In this document: positions 16,908-25,177 of the stretch, one piece after another
How positions within the stretch are numbered: position 1 is the first letter of the stretch
How the letters are laid out: each line of letters opens with the position of its first letter
Source: Porphyromonadaceae bacterium UBA7203
GTDB lineage: Bacteria; Bacteroidota; Bacteroidia; Bacteroidales; Muribaculaceae
Assembly: GCA_002490725.1 (NCBI GenBank)
Contig: DKUN01000017.1
Location: 85,612-149,611 of the forward strand
Length of the DNA: 64,000 nucleotides
Direction of reading: 5' to 3'
The notes under the pieces: generated by a model
The model's database searches: none
What the model was told of the DNA's origin: nothing
The model's input: only the letters and a program-made list of their open reading frames with translations
Position numbers and translations under genes: made by a program

Positions 16908-17285
16908 ATGCAGAAACGCAGAACCTGGCCGCTCCTGATGGCGGCGATAGCGATGGCGGGAGTGCTCTATGTGGTCTATGCTTTCGACCCGATGGGCGGC
17001 GGTTTCCCTTTTCCGCAGTGCGTATTCAAGTCGCTGACCGGCTGGAACTGTCCGGGCTGCGGCGCGACGCGCGCCCTGCATGCCCTGCTTCACTGCGAGC
17101 CGGCGGCTGCCTGGCGCGCCAATCCGGCGGTGTTTTTTGCCGTGCCGCTGGCCGCGCTTGCGCTGATTGCCGACCGCCGCGGAGCCGAGAAGCTCAGGCG
17201 CGTGCTCTTTGCGCCCGCCGCCATTGCGGTTCTGATTGCTGCCATTCTCGCCTGGACCTTGCTTCGCAACCTTTTATGCCTCTGA
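16908..17285 (+). CDS. DUF2752 small membrane protein
   Basis: This 125-residue protein has three hydrophobic segments (near residues 8-26, 67-83 and 95-118) and the DUF2752 signature GWNCPGCGATRALHALLH around residues 43-60. The paired Cys and the GCGATRA stretch define the family, whose function is unknown. The ATG at 16908 is preferred over an upstream TTG that overlaps the promoter box. It overlaps dnaG by 10 bp, so the two are coupled. Confidence 0.82.
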   Translation: MQKRRTWPLLMAAIAMAGVLYVVYAFDPMGGGFPFPQCVFKSLTGWNCPGCGATRALHALLHCEPAAAWRANPAVFFAVPLAALALIADRRGAEKLRRVLFAPAAIAVLIAAILAWTLLRNLLCL

Positions 17286-19435
17286 TTGACCAAGAAACCG
17301 TTAGAAAGATTCTTGACACCGCCGACATTGTCGAAGTGGTGAGCGACTTCGTGAAGCTCAGGCGAAGCGGTGCCAACTACATTGGCCTGTGTCCGTTTCA
17401 CAACGAGCGCACACCGTCGTTTTCGGTCAGCAAGGCCCGCGGCATCTGCAAGTGTTTTTCGTGTGGAAAGGGCGGCTCGCCTGTCGGCTTCATCATGGAG
17501 CACGAGCAGCTCAGCTATGCCGAGGCGCTGAAGTGGCTGGCCAACAAGTATAACATCGAAATCAAAGAGCGCGAGCTCACTCCCGAGGAGCGGGCCGCGT
17601 CGACCGAGCGCGAAAGCATGCTTGCGCTCAATGAGTTCGCCTTGAACTTTTTTGAGCGCACGCTGACCGACTCTGACGAGGGGCGTGCCGTCGGCATGAG
17701 CTATTTCCGCAACCGCGGTCTCACCGATGCCGCAATCAAGCGCTTCCGCCTCGGCTTTGCGCCCGAGCAGCGCGACGCGCTCAGCAGCGAGGCGCTGGCC
17801 AAGGGCTATTCCGAGAAACTGCTTGCCGACACCGGCCTTTGCTCGCGCACGGACCGCGGCACGCTCTACGACCGCTTTCGCGGCCGCGTCATGTTTCCTG
17901 TGTTCACGCTCAGCGGCAAGGTGGTTGCCTTCGGCGGCCGCACGCTGAAAACGTCGAAAGAGGTTGCCAAATATGTCAATTCGCCCGAGAGCGTCATCTA
18001 CCATAAGAGCAACGAGCTCTATGGTCTGTATCAGGCCAAGCGCGAAATCGTAAAGAAGAATAAATGTATCCTCGTCGAGGGCTACATGGACGTAATTTCC
18101 ATGAGCCAGCGCGGCGTGGAAAATGTTGTGGCATCGTCGGGCACCTCGCTCACCGAGGGTCAGATTGCGCTGATTCACCGCTTCACGCCCAATGTGACGG
18201 TAATATACGACTCGGACGCCGCCGGCATCAAGGCTTCGCTGCGAGGCATCGACATGCTCCTGGCCCAGGGAATGAACATCAAGGTGATGCTCCTGCCCGA
18301 AGGCGATGACCCCGACTCGTTTGCCAAGAGCCATAGCCTTGAAGAGATTGAAGAGTACTTCAGACAGCATGAAACCGACTTTATCCGCTTCAAGACGCGC
18401 ATTCTGCTCAACGATCTGGCCGACAACGACCCCGTTGCGCGTGCCGGAGTAATCAACAGCATTGCGCGGAGCATCAGTGTGATTCCCGACCGCGTTATTC
18501 GCAGCGAGTACATCAAGGAGTGCTCGCGGCTGATGGCTACCGACGAGGAAATCGTGACGCTGCAGGTTGCAAAATATGCCAACGAGAACGCCGCCGGGCG
18601 CAAGTCTGTGACAGACCGCCGCGAGGCTGCCGCCGAACAGCCCGAGGCCGAAACGGTGCGCGACGCCACCGTGGCCACCCGCGCGTCGGGCCGCTCGTCG
18701 GTCGACAAGAGCGCCTATCTGCGCCCTTCGGAGCTCGAGGTGGTGCGCCTGATGGCACGCTACGGGCTGCTGGCCGTAGCCGAGACGGTCAATGCCGACG
18801 GCGAAACGGCCGACTACTCTGTGACCGACTATGTTGTCAACGAGTTTGCCGACGATGAAATCCGCCTGACCAATCATGACCTGGAGAAGGTGTATATGGC
18901 CGTGCAGGCCGCTGCCGCGAACTGGGGCGGCGAACTCCCGGCAATAGAGCTGCGTGCCGACGAAATGTGCGCGCAGATGCGCGCCGAAGCCCACGACTCG
19001 ATTGCCGCCGCCGGAACGATGGACGCCATTCGCCGCAAGGAAGAGGAGCTGGAAGAGGCTGTGGCCGAGGCGCGCAAGCGCTTTATATGCGACGCCGCCG
19101 AACGCTATCTGACAGCCACGCTGGGTGCTGACCCTGACCCCGACGTGCGCCGTCTGGCTACGTCGTTTGCCAGCGAGAAATACGTGCTCAGTAAAATCCA
19201 CACCAAAAACGCGCATATCCCGACCGAGCGCGAAATGTTGATTCAGCGCGCCCCGCGTGCGGTCAACGGCTTGAAAATCGCCACACTGCAATGGCGCGAA
19301 AAAGAGATGCGCGCACGCTTGGCCTCCCTATCAGGCCAGGAGGCCGCCGACGCCCTTGCGCGCCTCCAGGAAATACGCGCCGTGATTTCAAGCCTGGCCC
19401 GCTATCTGGGCGAGCGCATCGTGCTTCCGCGCTGA
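17276..19435 (+). CDS. dnaG: DNA primase DnaG
   Basis: This 719-residue primase makes the RNA primers for chromosome replication. Starting at ATG 17276 (MPLIDQETVRKILDTADIVE) it shows the CHC2 zinc finger (CPFHNERTPSF, then CKCFSCGKGG; about residues 39-66), the RNA polymerase core (GRVMFPVF, VVAFGGRTL), the TOPRIM motif ILVEGYMDVISM (about residue 265) and the metal-binding VIYDSDAAGIKA. The C-terminal 250 residues form a long helical DnaB-contacting domain. Earlier in-frame codons re-read DUF2752 and are not used. The length is normal for the phylum. Confidence 0.96.
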   Translation: MPLIDQETVRKILDTADIVEVVSDFVKLRRSGANYIGLCPFHNERTPSFSVSKARGICKCFSCGKGGSPVGFIMEHEQLSYAEALKWLANKYNIEIKERELTPEERAASTERESMLALNEFALNFFERTLTDSDEGRAVGMSYFRNRGLTDAAIKRFRLGFAPEQRDALSSEALAKGYSEKLLADTGLCSRTDRGTLYDRFRGRVMFPVFTLSGKVVAFGGRTLKTSKEVAKYVNSPESVIYHKSNELYGLYQAKREIVKKNKCILVEGYMDVISMSQRGVENVVASSGTSLTEGQIALIHRFTPNVTVIYDSDAAGIKASLRGIDMLLAQGMNIKVMLLPEGDDPDSFAKSHSLEEIEEYFRQHETDFIRFKTRILLNDLADNDPVARAGVINSIARSISVIPDRVIRSEYIKECSRLMATDEEIVTLQVAKYANENAAGRKSVTDRREAAAEQPEAETVRDATVATRASGRSSVDKSAYLRPSELEVVRLMARYGLLAVAETVNADGETADYSVTDYVVNEFADDEIRLTNHDLEKVYMAVQAAAANWGGELPAIELRADEMCAQMRAEAHDSIAAAGTMDAIRRKEEELEEAVAEARKRFICDAAERYLTATLGADPDPDVRRLATSFASEKYVLSKIHTKNAHIPTEREMLIQRAPRAVNGLKIATLQWREKEMRARLASLSGQEAADALARLQEIRAVISSLARYLGERIVLPR

Positions 19436-19500
19436 CCTGCTGTTGCTGCCAATACCATTATCTGCTGAATTCAGAGTTTAAAGTTTAATAATAACCAATC

Positions 19501-21645
19501 ATGAAAAAAATCTTAATGACAACCCTCGCGGCATTGACCCTGACGGCATGTGGCGGCTCGAAAGACGAAGCGCCCATAGTCGACAAGCCCGAATTCACCT
19601 CGACCGACGGCATCTTTACCATCGACGCCCTCGAGGCCCTCGGCCGCGTGAGCTCGCCCGTGGTGAGCCCCGACCGCACCAAGGTTCTCTACACCATCAG
19701 CTATGAGAGCGTTGAGCAGAACACCTCTAACGCCGACCTCTACGTTGCCGACATTACCGATCCGGCCAACGTGAGCCACACCCGCCTTACCCGCACAGCC
19801 AAGAGCGAAGGCAACGCCGTGTGGATTAACGGCGGCAAGCAGATTGCGTTTCTCTATCCCGACGCCGACGGCAAGTCGCAGGTCTGGGTCATGGACGCCG
19901 ACGGCGGCAACCGTCGCCAGGTGTCGGAGGAGGCTACGGCCGTCAATGGCTTTGTAATCTCGCCCGACGAGAATAAAATCGTGCTGATTGAGCAAGTCAA
20001 ATATGCTCGCACCGCCCAGGACGCCTATCCCGACCTGCCCAAGGCCAACGCCCGCATCATCGACGACATGATGTATAAGCACTGGGACGAGTGGGTAACC
20101 GAGATTCCCCATCCCTTCCTGGCCGACTTTGACGGCAAGAAGGTGACCAATGCCGTCGACATCATGGCCGACGAGCCGATGTTCGAGTCGCCTGTCAAGC
20201 CCTTTGGCGGCGTAGAGTCGTTTGCGTGGAGCCCCGACAGCAAGAGCCTGGTCTACACCTCGCGCAAAAAGAAAGGCATGGAGTATGCCATCTCGACCAA
20301 TACCGACCTCTATCTCTACGACCTGGAGAGCGGCTCGACCCGCAATCTGACCGAGGGCATGATGGGTTATGATACCAATCCGGTGTTCTCGCCCGACGGC
20401 TCGCAGCTCGCATGGCTCAGCATGGAGCGCGACGGCTATGAGAGCGACAAGAACCGCATCATGGTCATGGACCTGGCGTCGGGCGCAAAAAACGACCTGA
20501 CCGCCAACTGGGACTACACCGCCGAGAACATTGCCTGGCAGCCTTCGGGCCGCGGCCTCTTCTTCCTGGCCTACCGCGACGGCGTGAAGCCCGTGTTTGC
20601 CATCGGTCTCGACGGCACGATTTCCGTAGTGGCCCAGGGCGAGTATGACTACGACGGCCTCGCTCCGCTGACCGACTCGTCGGTACTCACCATGAAGCAC
20701 TCGATGCTCCGCCCCAACGAGCTCTATATTGCTGAAAACGGTGCTGACAAGCAGATTTCAGACGTCAACGGCGAAGTCTTTGCCCAGCTCACCATGCCGA
20801 CCGTCGAGCGCCGCATGGTGCCCACCACCGACGGCAAGCAGATGCTGACCTGGATTGTCAAGCCTCAGAACTTCGATGCCAACGCAAAATATCCGGCTCT
20901 GCTTTACTGTCAGGGCGGTCCGCAGCAGGCTGTCAGCCAGTTCTGGAGCTATCGTTGGAATCTTGCCCTGATGGCTGCCAACGGCTATGTGATCATCGCC
21001 CCCAACCGTCGCGGCCTGCCCGGCTTCGGCACCGAGTGGAACGAGCAGATTTCGGGTGACTATCCCGGTCAGAACATGAGGGACTACCTTGCCGCCGTCG
21101 ACGACGTCAAGACCGAGCCCTGGATTGACGCTGCCCGCATCGGCGCGGCCGGTGCAAGCTATGGCGGCTTCTCGGTTTACTGGCTGGCCGGTAACCACGA
21201 CCATCGTTTTGCCTGCCTGATTGCCCATGCCGGCATCTTCAATATCGAGTCGCAGTATCTCGAAACCGAAGAAATGTGGTTTGCCAACTGGGATATGGGC
21301 GGCGGCTCAGTGAATGCGCCCGCCGATTCGAAAACCAATCCGACCTACGGAGCATTCTGGAACAAGTCGAATCCCACCGCTCAGCGCACGTTCGCCATGT
21401 CGCCCCACCGCTTTGTCGACAAGTGGGATACTCCCATTCTCGTTACCCACGGCGAGTATGACTATCGCATTCTCTCCTCGCAGGGTGAAATGGCTTTCAA
21501 TGCCGCCCGTCTCCGCGGCGTGCCTGCCGAAATGGTCATCTTCCCCGACGAGAACCACTGGATTCTCAAGCCCCAGAACGCAATTCTCTGGCAGCGCGTG
21601 TTCTTCCGCTGGCTCGACCGCTGGCTGAAGCCCGAAGCCAAATAA
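19501..21645 (+). CDS. S9-family serine peptidase, lipoprotein
   Basis: This is a 714-residue prolyl-oligopeptidase/dipeptidyl-peptidase-type enzyme. The N-terminus MKKILMTTLAALTLTACGG carries a lipobox, so it is probably tethered in the cell envelope. A TolB/beta-propeller region (about residues 45-430) is followed by the alpha/beta-hydrolase domain. The triad is visible: Ser in GASYGGFS (about 554), Asp in HGEYDYRI (about 653) and His in DENHWIL (about 687). It probably trims peptides entering the periplasm. The gap to dnaG is 65 bp and a strong hairpin follows. A short relic of a similar gene lies about 2 kb downstream. Confidence 0.9.
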   Translation: MKKILMTTLAALTLTACGGSKDEAPIVDKPEFTSTDGIFTIDALEALGRVSSPVVSPDRTKVLYTISYESVEQNTSNADLYVADITDPANVSHTRLTRTAKSEGNAVWINGGKQIAFLYPDADGKSQVWVMDADGGNRRQVSEEATAVNGFVISPDENKIVLIEQVKYARTAQDAYPDLPKANARIIDDMMYKHWDEWVTEIPHPFLADFDGKKVTNAVDIMADEPMFESPVKPFGGVESFAWSPDSKSLVYTSRKKKGMEYAISTNTDLYLYDLESGSTRNLTEGMMGYDTNPVFSPDGSQLAWLSMERDGYESDKNRIMVMDLASGAKNDLTANWDYTAENIAWQPSGRGLFFLAYRDGVKPVFAIGLDGTISVVAQGEYDYDGLAPLTDSSVLTMKHSMLRPNELYIAENGADKQISDVNGEVFAQLTMPTVERRMVPTTDGKQMLTWIVKPQNFDANAKYPALLYCQGGPQQAVSQFWSYRWNLALMAANGYVIIAPNRRGLPGFGTEWNEQISGDYPGQNMRDYLAAVDDVKTEPWIDAARIGAAGASYGGFSVYWLAGNHDHRFACLIAHAGIFNIESQYLETEEMWFANWDMGGGSVNAPADSKTNPTYGAFWNKSNPTAQRTFAMSPHRFVDKWDTPILVTHGEYDYRILSSQGEMAFNAARLRGVPAEMVIFPDENHWILKPQNAILWQRVFFRWLDRWLKPEAK

Positions 21646-21666
21646 TTCCCGATTCTCTCATGCCTC

Positions 21667-21695
21667 CGAAGGCCCGGCCCGCAGCCGGGCCTTCG
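21667..21695 (+). terminator. Strong hairpin after the S9 peptidase gene
   Basis: A perfect 12-bp GC-rich stem (CGAAGGCCCGGC at 21667-21678, complement at 21684-21695, loop CCGCA) is followed by CCATTTCTG. It separates the peptidase gene from the downstream RNA promoter. Confidence 0.75.
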
Positions 21696-21731
21696 CCATT
21701 TCTGCCTTCATTCACCTACCGACCACTGAAA

Positions 21732-21763
21732 TTTGGTGGTTTCGCTAAAAAACGTTAACTTTG
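21732..21763 (+). promoter_or_regulatory. Full-consensus promoter of the structured RNA
   Basis: TTTG (21732-21735), 20 bp of spacer and TAACTTTG (21756-21763) match the Bacteroidota promoter exactly. Transcription should start near 21769, about 260 nt before the first lipoprotein gene. A 9-bp inverted repeat (21711-21719 and 21774-21782) flanks it. Confidence 0.8.
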
Positions 21764-21768
21764 CAGCG

Positions 21769-21984
21769 TTCACGTAGGTGAACACAACATACTGAATAAA
21801 AACGGAAACGTTTTGCTTTTCGCTCTTGGTAGAGAACCTGAGAAATTTTCAACCGCAAGATGTGAACAAAAGCGAATCGGTTTCCCGCGCATATGCGTGG
21901 GCAACTGTTGCTATGTCTACATCTTAGGTTTTCTCAGGACCTTCTACCAAGGACGTGGCAATAACAGCCCACGTTTCTTTTTTG
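21769..21984 (+). ncRNA. Candidate rod-shaped structured RNA, about 215 nt, with its own terminator
   Basis: Downstream of a perfect promoter the sequence folds almost completely by eye. There is a 5' hairpin at 21769-21784 (GTTCAC/GTGAAC) and a GAAA-capped hairpin at 21799-21814. A long rod follows, in which 21825-21845 pairs with 21930-21951: 9 bp, a small symmetric internal loop, then 9 bp. Inside the rod are a second stem (21857-21863 with 21919-21925) and a GC-rich apical hairpin at 21884-21901. A terminator follows at once. A rod with internal loops and its own promoter and terminator resembles 6S RNA in general shape. Alternatively it is an attenuator leader of the downstream lipoprotein genes. 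I cannot name the family. A 191-codon open frame crosses it and is not believed. Confidence 0.65.
21953..21984 (+). terminator. Rho-independent terminator of the structured RNA
   Basis: ACGTGG (21953-21958) pairs with CCACGT (21969-21974) and is followed by TTTCTTTTTTG. It begins one base after the rod closes and lies 45 nt before the next start codon. No second promoter box was seen between this site and the ATG at 22030, so read-through or regulated termination would be needed for the downstream genes. Confidence 0.7.
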
Positions 21985-22029
21985 TTTATCCGCCGAGGGC
22001 TGTAGCGGACATAAAACCAGATGTCTTGT

Positions 22030-22809
22030 ATGAAGACAAAATTTATCACACTTCTCTGCGGTGGCGCAACTTTGATGATGATGACATCGTGTGCCTCAAT
22101 CTTCACCAAAAAGGGTCAGGACGTTACGTTCAAGGGCATTCCCGGAACAACCGTCTACGACAAAGACAAAAACCGCATGATCGCGCATATCGGCGACAAT
22201 GGCTTTGGCGAAGCGCGAATCAACCGTCAGCTCAAATCAAAGAATCTCATGGCCACAAAAGAGGGCTACGTGACCGGCTACCACACTATGGGCGTCAAGA
22301 TTCAGCCCTGCTTCTGGCTCAACATCCTTTGGGGCGGCATTCCCGGCATGGCTATCGACGCCGCAACGGGCAAAATGATGAAATATGAGGACAAGATGAT
22401 TGACGTGACTCTAACCCCCGAGGAAACAACGGCGCCCGTGCTGACGCACGCTCCCGAAGTGAAGAAAATAGTGTCGCGCAACACTCCCGGAACGACGTCG
22501 ATGGAGCAGACCATAGTCCGCTGGTACTTCGATTCCGATCCGCGCGGAGCCCGCATTTTCTATCGCGTCATATCCAATGCGCCCGCCGAAGTGAAAAACA
22601 CCAACGAAACCTACATGACAACAACGCCGCTCGAGGAGACCAAGAGCTTCAACATTCCCGGCCTCACCTACGAGAACTCGCGCAACGTCACCATCGAAAT
22701 CAAAGTGACCAAGCGCGGATTTGAAGACCAGGTAAAGCGCTTCAACGTGCGCCAGGCCCTCGACCAGCAGGAAATCAGCAGCTTCTTCGAACTCGTGCCC
22801 AAAGAATAA
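22030..22809 (+). CDS. PEGA-like lipoprotein of unknown function (paralogue 1)
   Basis: This protein of about 259 residues starts MKTKFITLLCGGATLMMMTSCAS, with a lipobox that predicts an envelope lipoprotein. An in-frame ATG 9 bp earlier is less likely because it would add residues before the signal peptide. The N-terminal half (GIPGTTVYDKDKNRMIAHI, KNLMATKEGYV) resembles PEGA-type surface domains. The C-terminal 104 residues (nt 22495-22806) are about 91% identical to the next gene. The function is unknown. It lies behind the structured RNA and 43 bp before its paralogue, so the two are probably co-transcribed. Confidence 0.78.
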   Translation: MKTKFITLLCGGATLMMMTSCASIFTKKGQDVTFKGIPGTTVYDKDKNRMIAHIGDNGFGEARINRQLKSKNLMATKEGYVTGYHTMGVKIQPCFWLNILWGGIPGMAIDAATGKMMKYEDKMIDVTLTPEETTAPVLTHAPEVKKIVSRNTPGTTSMEQTIVRWYFDSDPRGARIFYRVISNAPAEVKNTNETYMTTTPLEETKSFNIPGLTYENSRNVTIEIKVTKRGFEDQVKRFNVRQALDQQEISSFFELVPKE

Positions 22810-22852
22810 CTCCCCACTCTGACATTCACCAACCAATCAGCCAGGAACCTAT

Positions 22853-23590
22853 ATGAAAAAGCATCTCGCGAAAGTGCTGCTCGCCCTGAGCATCGCACTC
22901 ACGACAGCCCTCTCGGCCTCAGCGAAAAGCTGGCCCATCGCATTCAACTGTGTGCCCGAAGACGCCGCAGTCTATATCAACGGCTCCAAAATGAGCGACA
23001 CCACCCCGGTAGTGATCAACATTGACCAGAAAGTTGCAACGAAAATTATGATGGTGCAATTCCGCAAGGAAGGATACAAGTCCAAAACCGTCACTGTTAC
23101 TTTCGACAAAAAGCAGCTCAAGGCAAACCCCGTGGTCTACGCTAAGCTGACCCGCGACCCCAACGCCAGCTCATCGCGCGAAAAGACACTCAACGAGCAG
23201 CAGATGACCGAACGCGTTGACCGCCATAGCGCCGGCAAAACCTCTATGGAAGAAACGATTCTGCGCTGGTATTTCGACTCTGACCCCCGAGGCGCACGAA
23301 TCTACTACCGCGTGATTTCCAACGCGCCCGCCGAAGTCAAGAACACCAACGAAACCTACCTGACCACCACCCCGCTCGAAGAGACCAAGAGCTTCAACAT
23401 CCAGGGCCTCACCTACGACAACTCGCGCAACGTCACCATCGAAATCAAGGTTTCCAAGCGCGGATATGAAGACCAGGTGAAGCGATTCAACGTGCGCCAG
23501 GCCCTTGATCAGCAGGAAATCAGCGTTTTCTTCGAACTCGTGCCCAAGGAAGAACCCAAACCTGCTAAAAAAACCGGCGAAGAAGAATAA
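22853..23590 (+). CDS. Exported PEGA-like protein of unknown function (paralogue 2)
   Basis: This 245-residue protein has a cleavable-looking signal peptide (MKKHLAKVLLALSIALTTALSASA) with no lipobox Cys. The N-terminal half is PEGA-like (NCVPEDAAVYINGSKMSDTTP, FRKEGYKSKTVTV). The C-terminal half (nt 23240-23551) is the same domain as in the preceding gene, including WYFDSDPRGARI and VRQALDQQEIS, with 9 differences in 104 residues. A charged tail EEPKPAKKTGEEE is added. The pair shares one domain but differs in anchoring: one lipid-anchored, one soluble. Its role is unknown. Confidence 0.75.
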   Translation: MKKHLAKVLLALSIALTTALSASAKSWPIAFNCVPEDAAVYINGSKMSDTTPVVINIDQKVATKIMMVQFRKEGYKSKTVTVTFDKKQLKANPVVYAKLTRDPNASSSREKTLNEQQMTERVDRHSAGKTSMEETILRWYFDSDPRGARIYYRVISNAPAEVKNTNETYLTTTPLEETKSFNIQGLTYDNSRNVTIEIKVSKRGYEDQVKRFNVRQALDQQEISVFFELVPKEEPKPAKKTGEEE

Positions 23591-23631
23591 CCTCCTCTAT
23601 CACCGCCTTTCCGCAAAACAAGAGGCGGCTT

Positions 23632-23694
23632 CCGACTCCCATTCACGTTGCCCACGGCGAGTATGACTACCGAATTATTTCAATCAAGGGCTGA
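23632..23694 (+). pseudogene. Relic of an S9 peptidase gene (catalytic Asp segment)
   Basis: The translation TPIHVAHGEYDYRIISIKG is followed by a stop codon. It matches the catalytic-Asp segment of the S9 peptidase gene in this window (TPILVTHGEYDYRILSSQG) at 14 of 19 residues, and at 38 of 42 bases (23635-23676 against 21430-21471). No start, signal or remaining domain is present nearby, so this is a small surviving fragment of a lost homologue or partial duplication. Confidence 0.7.
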
Positions 23695-23721
23695 CCGGAG
23701 CAATCCGGCCGGCCCTTGATT
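23682..23721. terminator. Bidirectional hairpin with GCAA tetraloop
   Basis: Positions 23682-23699 pair with 23704-23721 over 18 positions with two imperfections, closed by a GCAA loop. It lies between the convergent paralogue-2 and FadL genes and overlaps the end of the S9 relic. T-tracts are weak on both sides. Confidence 0.65.
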
Positions 23722-23758
23722 TCAGAGGGAGGGTTGATGATATTTTGAGTGTGGCGGA

Positions 23759-25090
23759 TCAGAAGCGCACCGACACGCCGAGCGAGGGGTTCCAGGCGCT
23801 GACCTGATAGTTGGCGGTGAAGACAGCGGGCTTTTGTGTGAGCAGGTCGGTCGTGGTCACCGACTTGCCGTCGGCGCCGCAGCCGGCAACGTAGAGCAGT
23901 GCGGCGTCGATGCTGAAGTTTTTGATGGGCGAGAATGAGAAGCCGACCGAGGGCGAAACGCGCGTCATGCCGGGCGTTTCGGGGTTGTAGTGGTCGTCGC
24001 GCACCGGGGTGGTGTCGACCATCAGACCGAGCCTGACGTCGAAGCGCTCCGTGATTGAGTACTGGCCGCCGATTTTATAGGTCATCGAGTTGCGGTAGTT
24101 TTTGGCAATGTGCTGGTCGTAGGGCTTGAGTGACTCCGAGAGGAACTCGATGTCGAGGTTCTTGTAGGCGCTCCACTGGGTCAGCTGGGCGTCGAAGGCC
24201 AGCAGCAGGCGCGATGTGGGGCGATAGGCCACGCCGAGGTTCCACACGGCTGCACAGGGCATGCTTGCTGCGAAGTTGGCTTCGTCGAGAATGTTGAGGC
24301 GCTGTTGCAGCATGGCCTGCGACAGTTCGTTGGCGTAGCTGACCGCTGCGGTGCCTTTTTTGACTTTCATGTTCATCTGTGAGCGGAACGATGCGCCGAC
24401 GGTTACCTTCGACGAGATATCCCACATCAGGCCTACGTTGACGCCTACGGTCACGCCGGCTTTGCCTTTGAGGTTAATCGAGGCGGGGGTGTCTGACGGA
24501 TTCCACTGCTGACCGGCCATGGAGAGCAGCGCGGCAAACGAGTTGCCCGGCACGAGGCCCTTGTCGAGATTGACGGTGCCCCAGGTCATCATGGCGCCGG
24601 CGCCGACCGAGAGGTTGGGCAGAATGCGCAGGGCAAGGGTGGGCTGGATGGTGAACGTCTGGAGCTTGACGCTCTGGCTGAACACGGCGCCGGGCCAGTT
24701 GGTGCCCCAGTTGATGCCGCTGCCGTAGGGCGTGTAGAAGCTGACGCCGCCCTTGAGGTTCTTGTAGATGCTGAAACCGAGATTGAACGACAGGGGGGTC
24801 GAGGGGTTATTGTCCGTGGTGTACTTGGAGCCGTCGGGCAGCGTGGCCGAGGCGTTGGCGAAGATTCCGGTTACTGAGCCCGAAAAGTCGATTATGCGGT
24901 CCATGTGGGCCATGCCGGCCGGGTTGAAAATCATGCTCTCGGCGCCGAGTTTCTGGGCTACACCGGTGTGGCCCATGCCGTTTTGTTTTGCACTGAGAGT
25001 GTTCACCTGATAGCCTTCGGCCATGGTGTCTGTCAGCGAGCCTGCGGCTATAAGCAGGGCTGCGACAACAGTAAGTTTGGTCATACTCAT
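23759..25090 (-). CDS. FadL/OmpP1-family outer-membrane transporter
   Basis: This 443-residue beta-barrel protein has a signal peptide (MTKLTVVAALLIAAGSLTDTMA) and then the FadL/TodX hallmarks: a hatch-domain start GYQVNTLSAKQNGMGHTGVA, FNPAGMA, and GVSFYTPYGSG. It ends in alternating residues with a terminal Phe (LGVSVRF), as expected for BAM-dependent barrels. The family carries long-chain fatty acids and other hydrophobic compounds across the outer membrane. It has its own strong promoter (25118-25149) and is convergent with the lipoprotein pair. The substrate is unknown. Confidence 0.88.
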   Translation of the reverse strand: MSMTKLTVVAALLIAAGSLTDTMAEGYQVNTLSAKQNGMGHTGVAQKLGAESMIFNPAGMAHMDRIIDFSGSVTGIFANASATLPDGSKYTTDNNPSTPLSFNLGFSIYKNLKGGVSFYTPYGSGINWGTNWPGAVFSQSVKLQTFTIQPTLALRILPNLSVGAGAMMTWGTVNLDKGLVPGNSFAALLSMAGQQWNPSDTPASINLKGKAGVTVGVNVGLMWDISSKVTVGASFRSQMNMKVKKGTAAVSYANELSQAMLQQRLNILDEANFAASMPCAAVWNLGVAYRPTSRLLLAFDAQLTQWSAYKNLDIEFLSESLKPYDQHIAKNYRNSMTYKIGGQYSITERFDVRLGLMVDTTPVRDDHYNPETPGMTRVSPSVGFSFSPIKNFSIDAALLYVAGCGADGKSVTTTDLLTQKPAVFTANYQVSAWNPSLGVSVRF

Positions 25091-25117
25091 TGGGAGTTTT
25101 GGTTGTTAAATTCGCTG

Positions 25118-25149
25118 CAAAGGTAGCGAAAAATTCCAAAACGACCAAA
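25118..25149 (-). promoter_or_regulatory. Promoter of the FadL gene
   Basis: On the minus strand TTTG (25146-25149), a 20-bp spacer and TACCTTTG (25118-25125) form a full-consensus promoter about 28 nt before the start codon. Confidence 0.78.
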
Positions 25150-25177
25150 ATTGTTGACTAAAATGCCAAAAACAAAA

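Noticed and set aside
17090..19291. 733-codon open frame opposite dnaG
   Set aside because: Antisense shadow of a certain dnaG gene; no domain, signal or start context.
21769..21984. RNase P RNA, tmRNA or SRP RNA as the identity of the structured RNA
   Set aside because: The conserved cores of these RNAs (RNase P GAGGAAAGU-type box, tmRNA tRNA-like end, SRP GGAA loop with its asymmetric bulge) are not present.
21813..22388. 191-codon plus-strand frame crossing the structured RNA and the lipoprotein start
   Set aside because: It reads through the rod, the terminator and the real lipoprotein gene in the wrong frame; the pairing of the RNA explains the sequence better.
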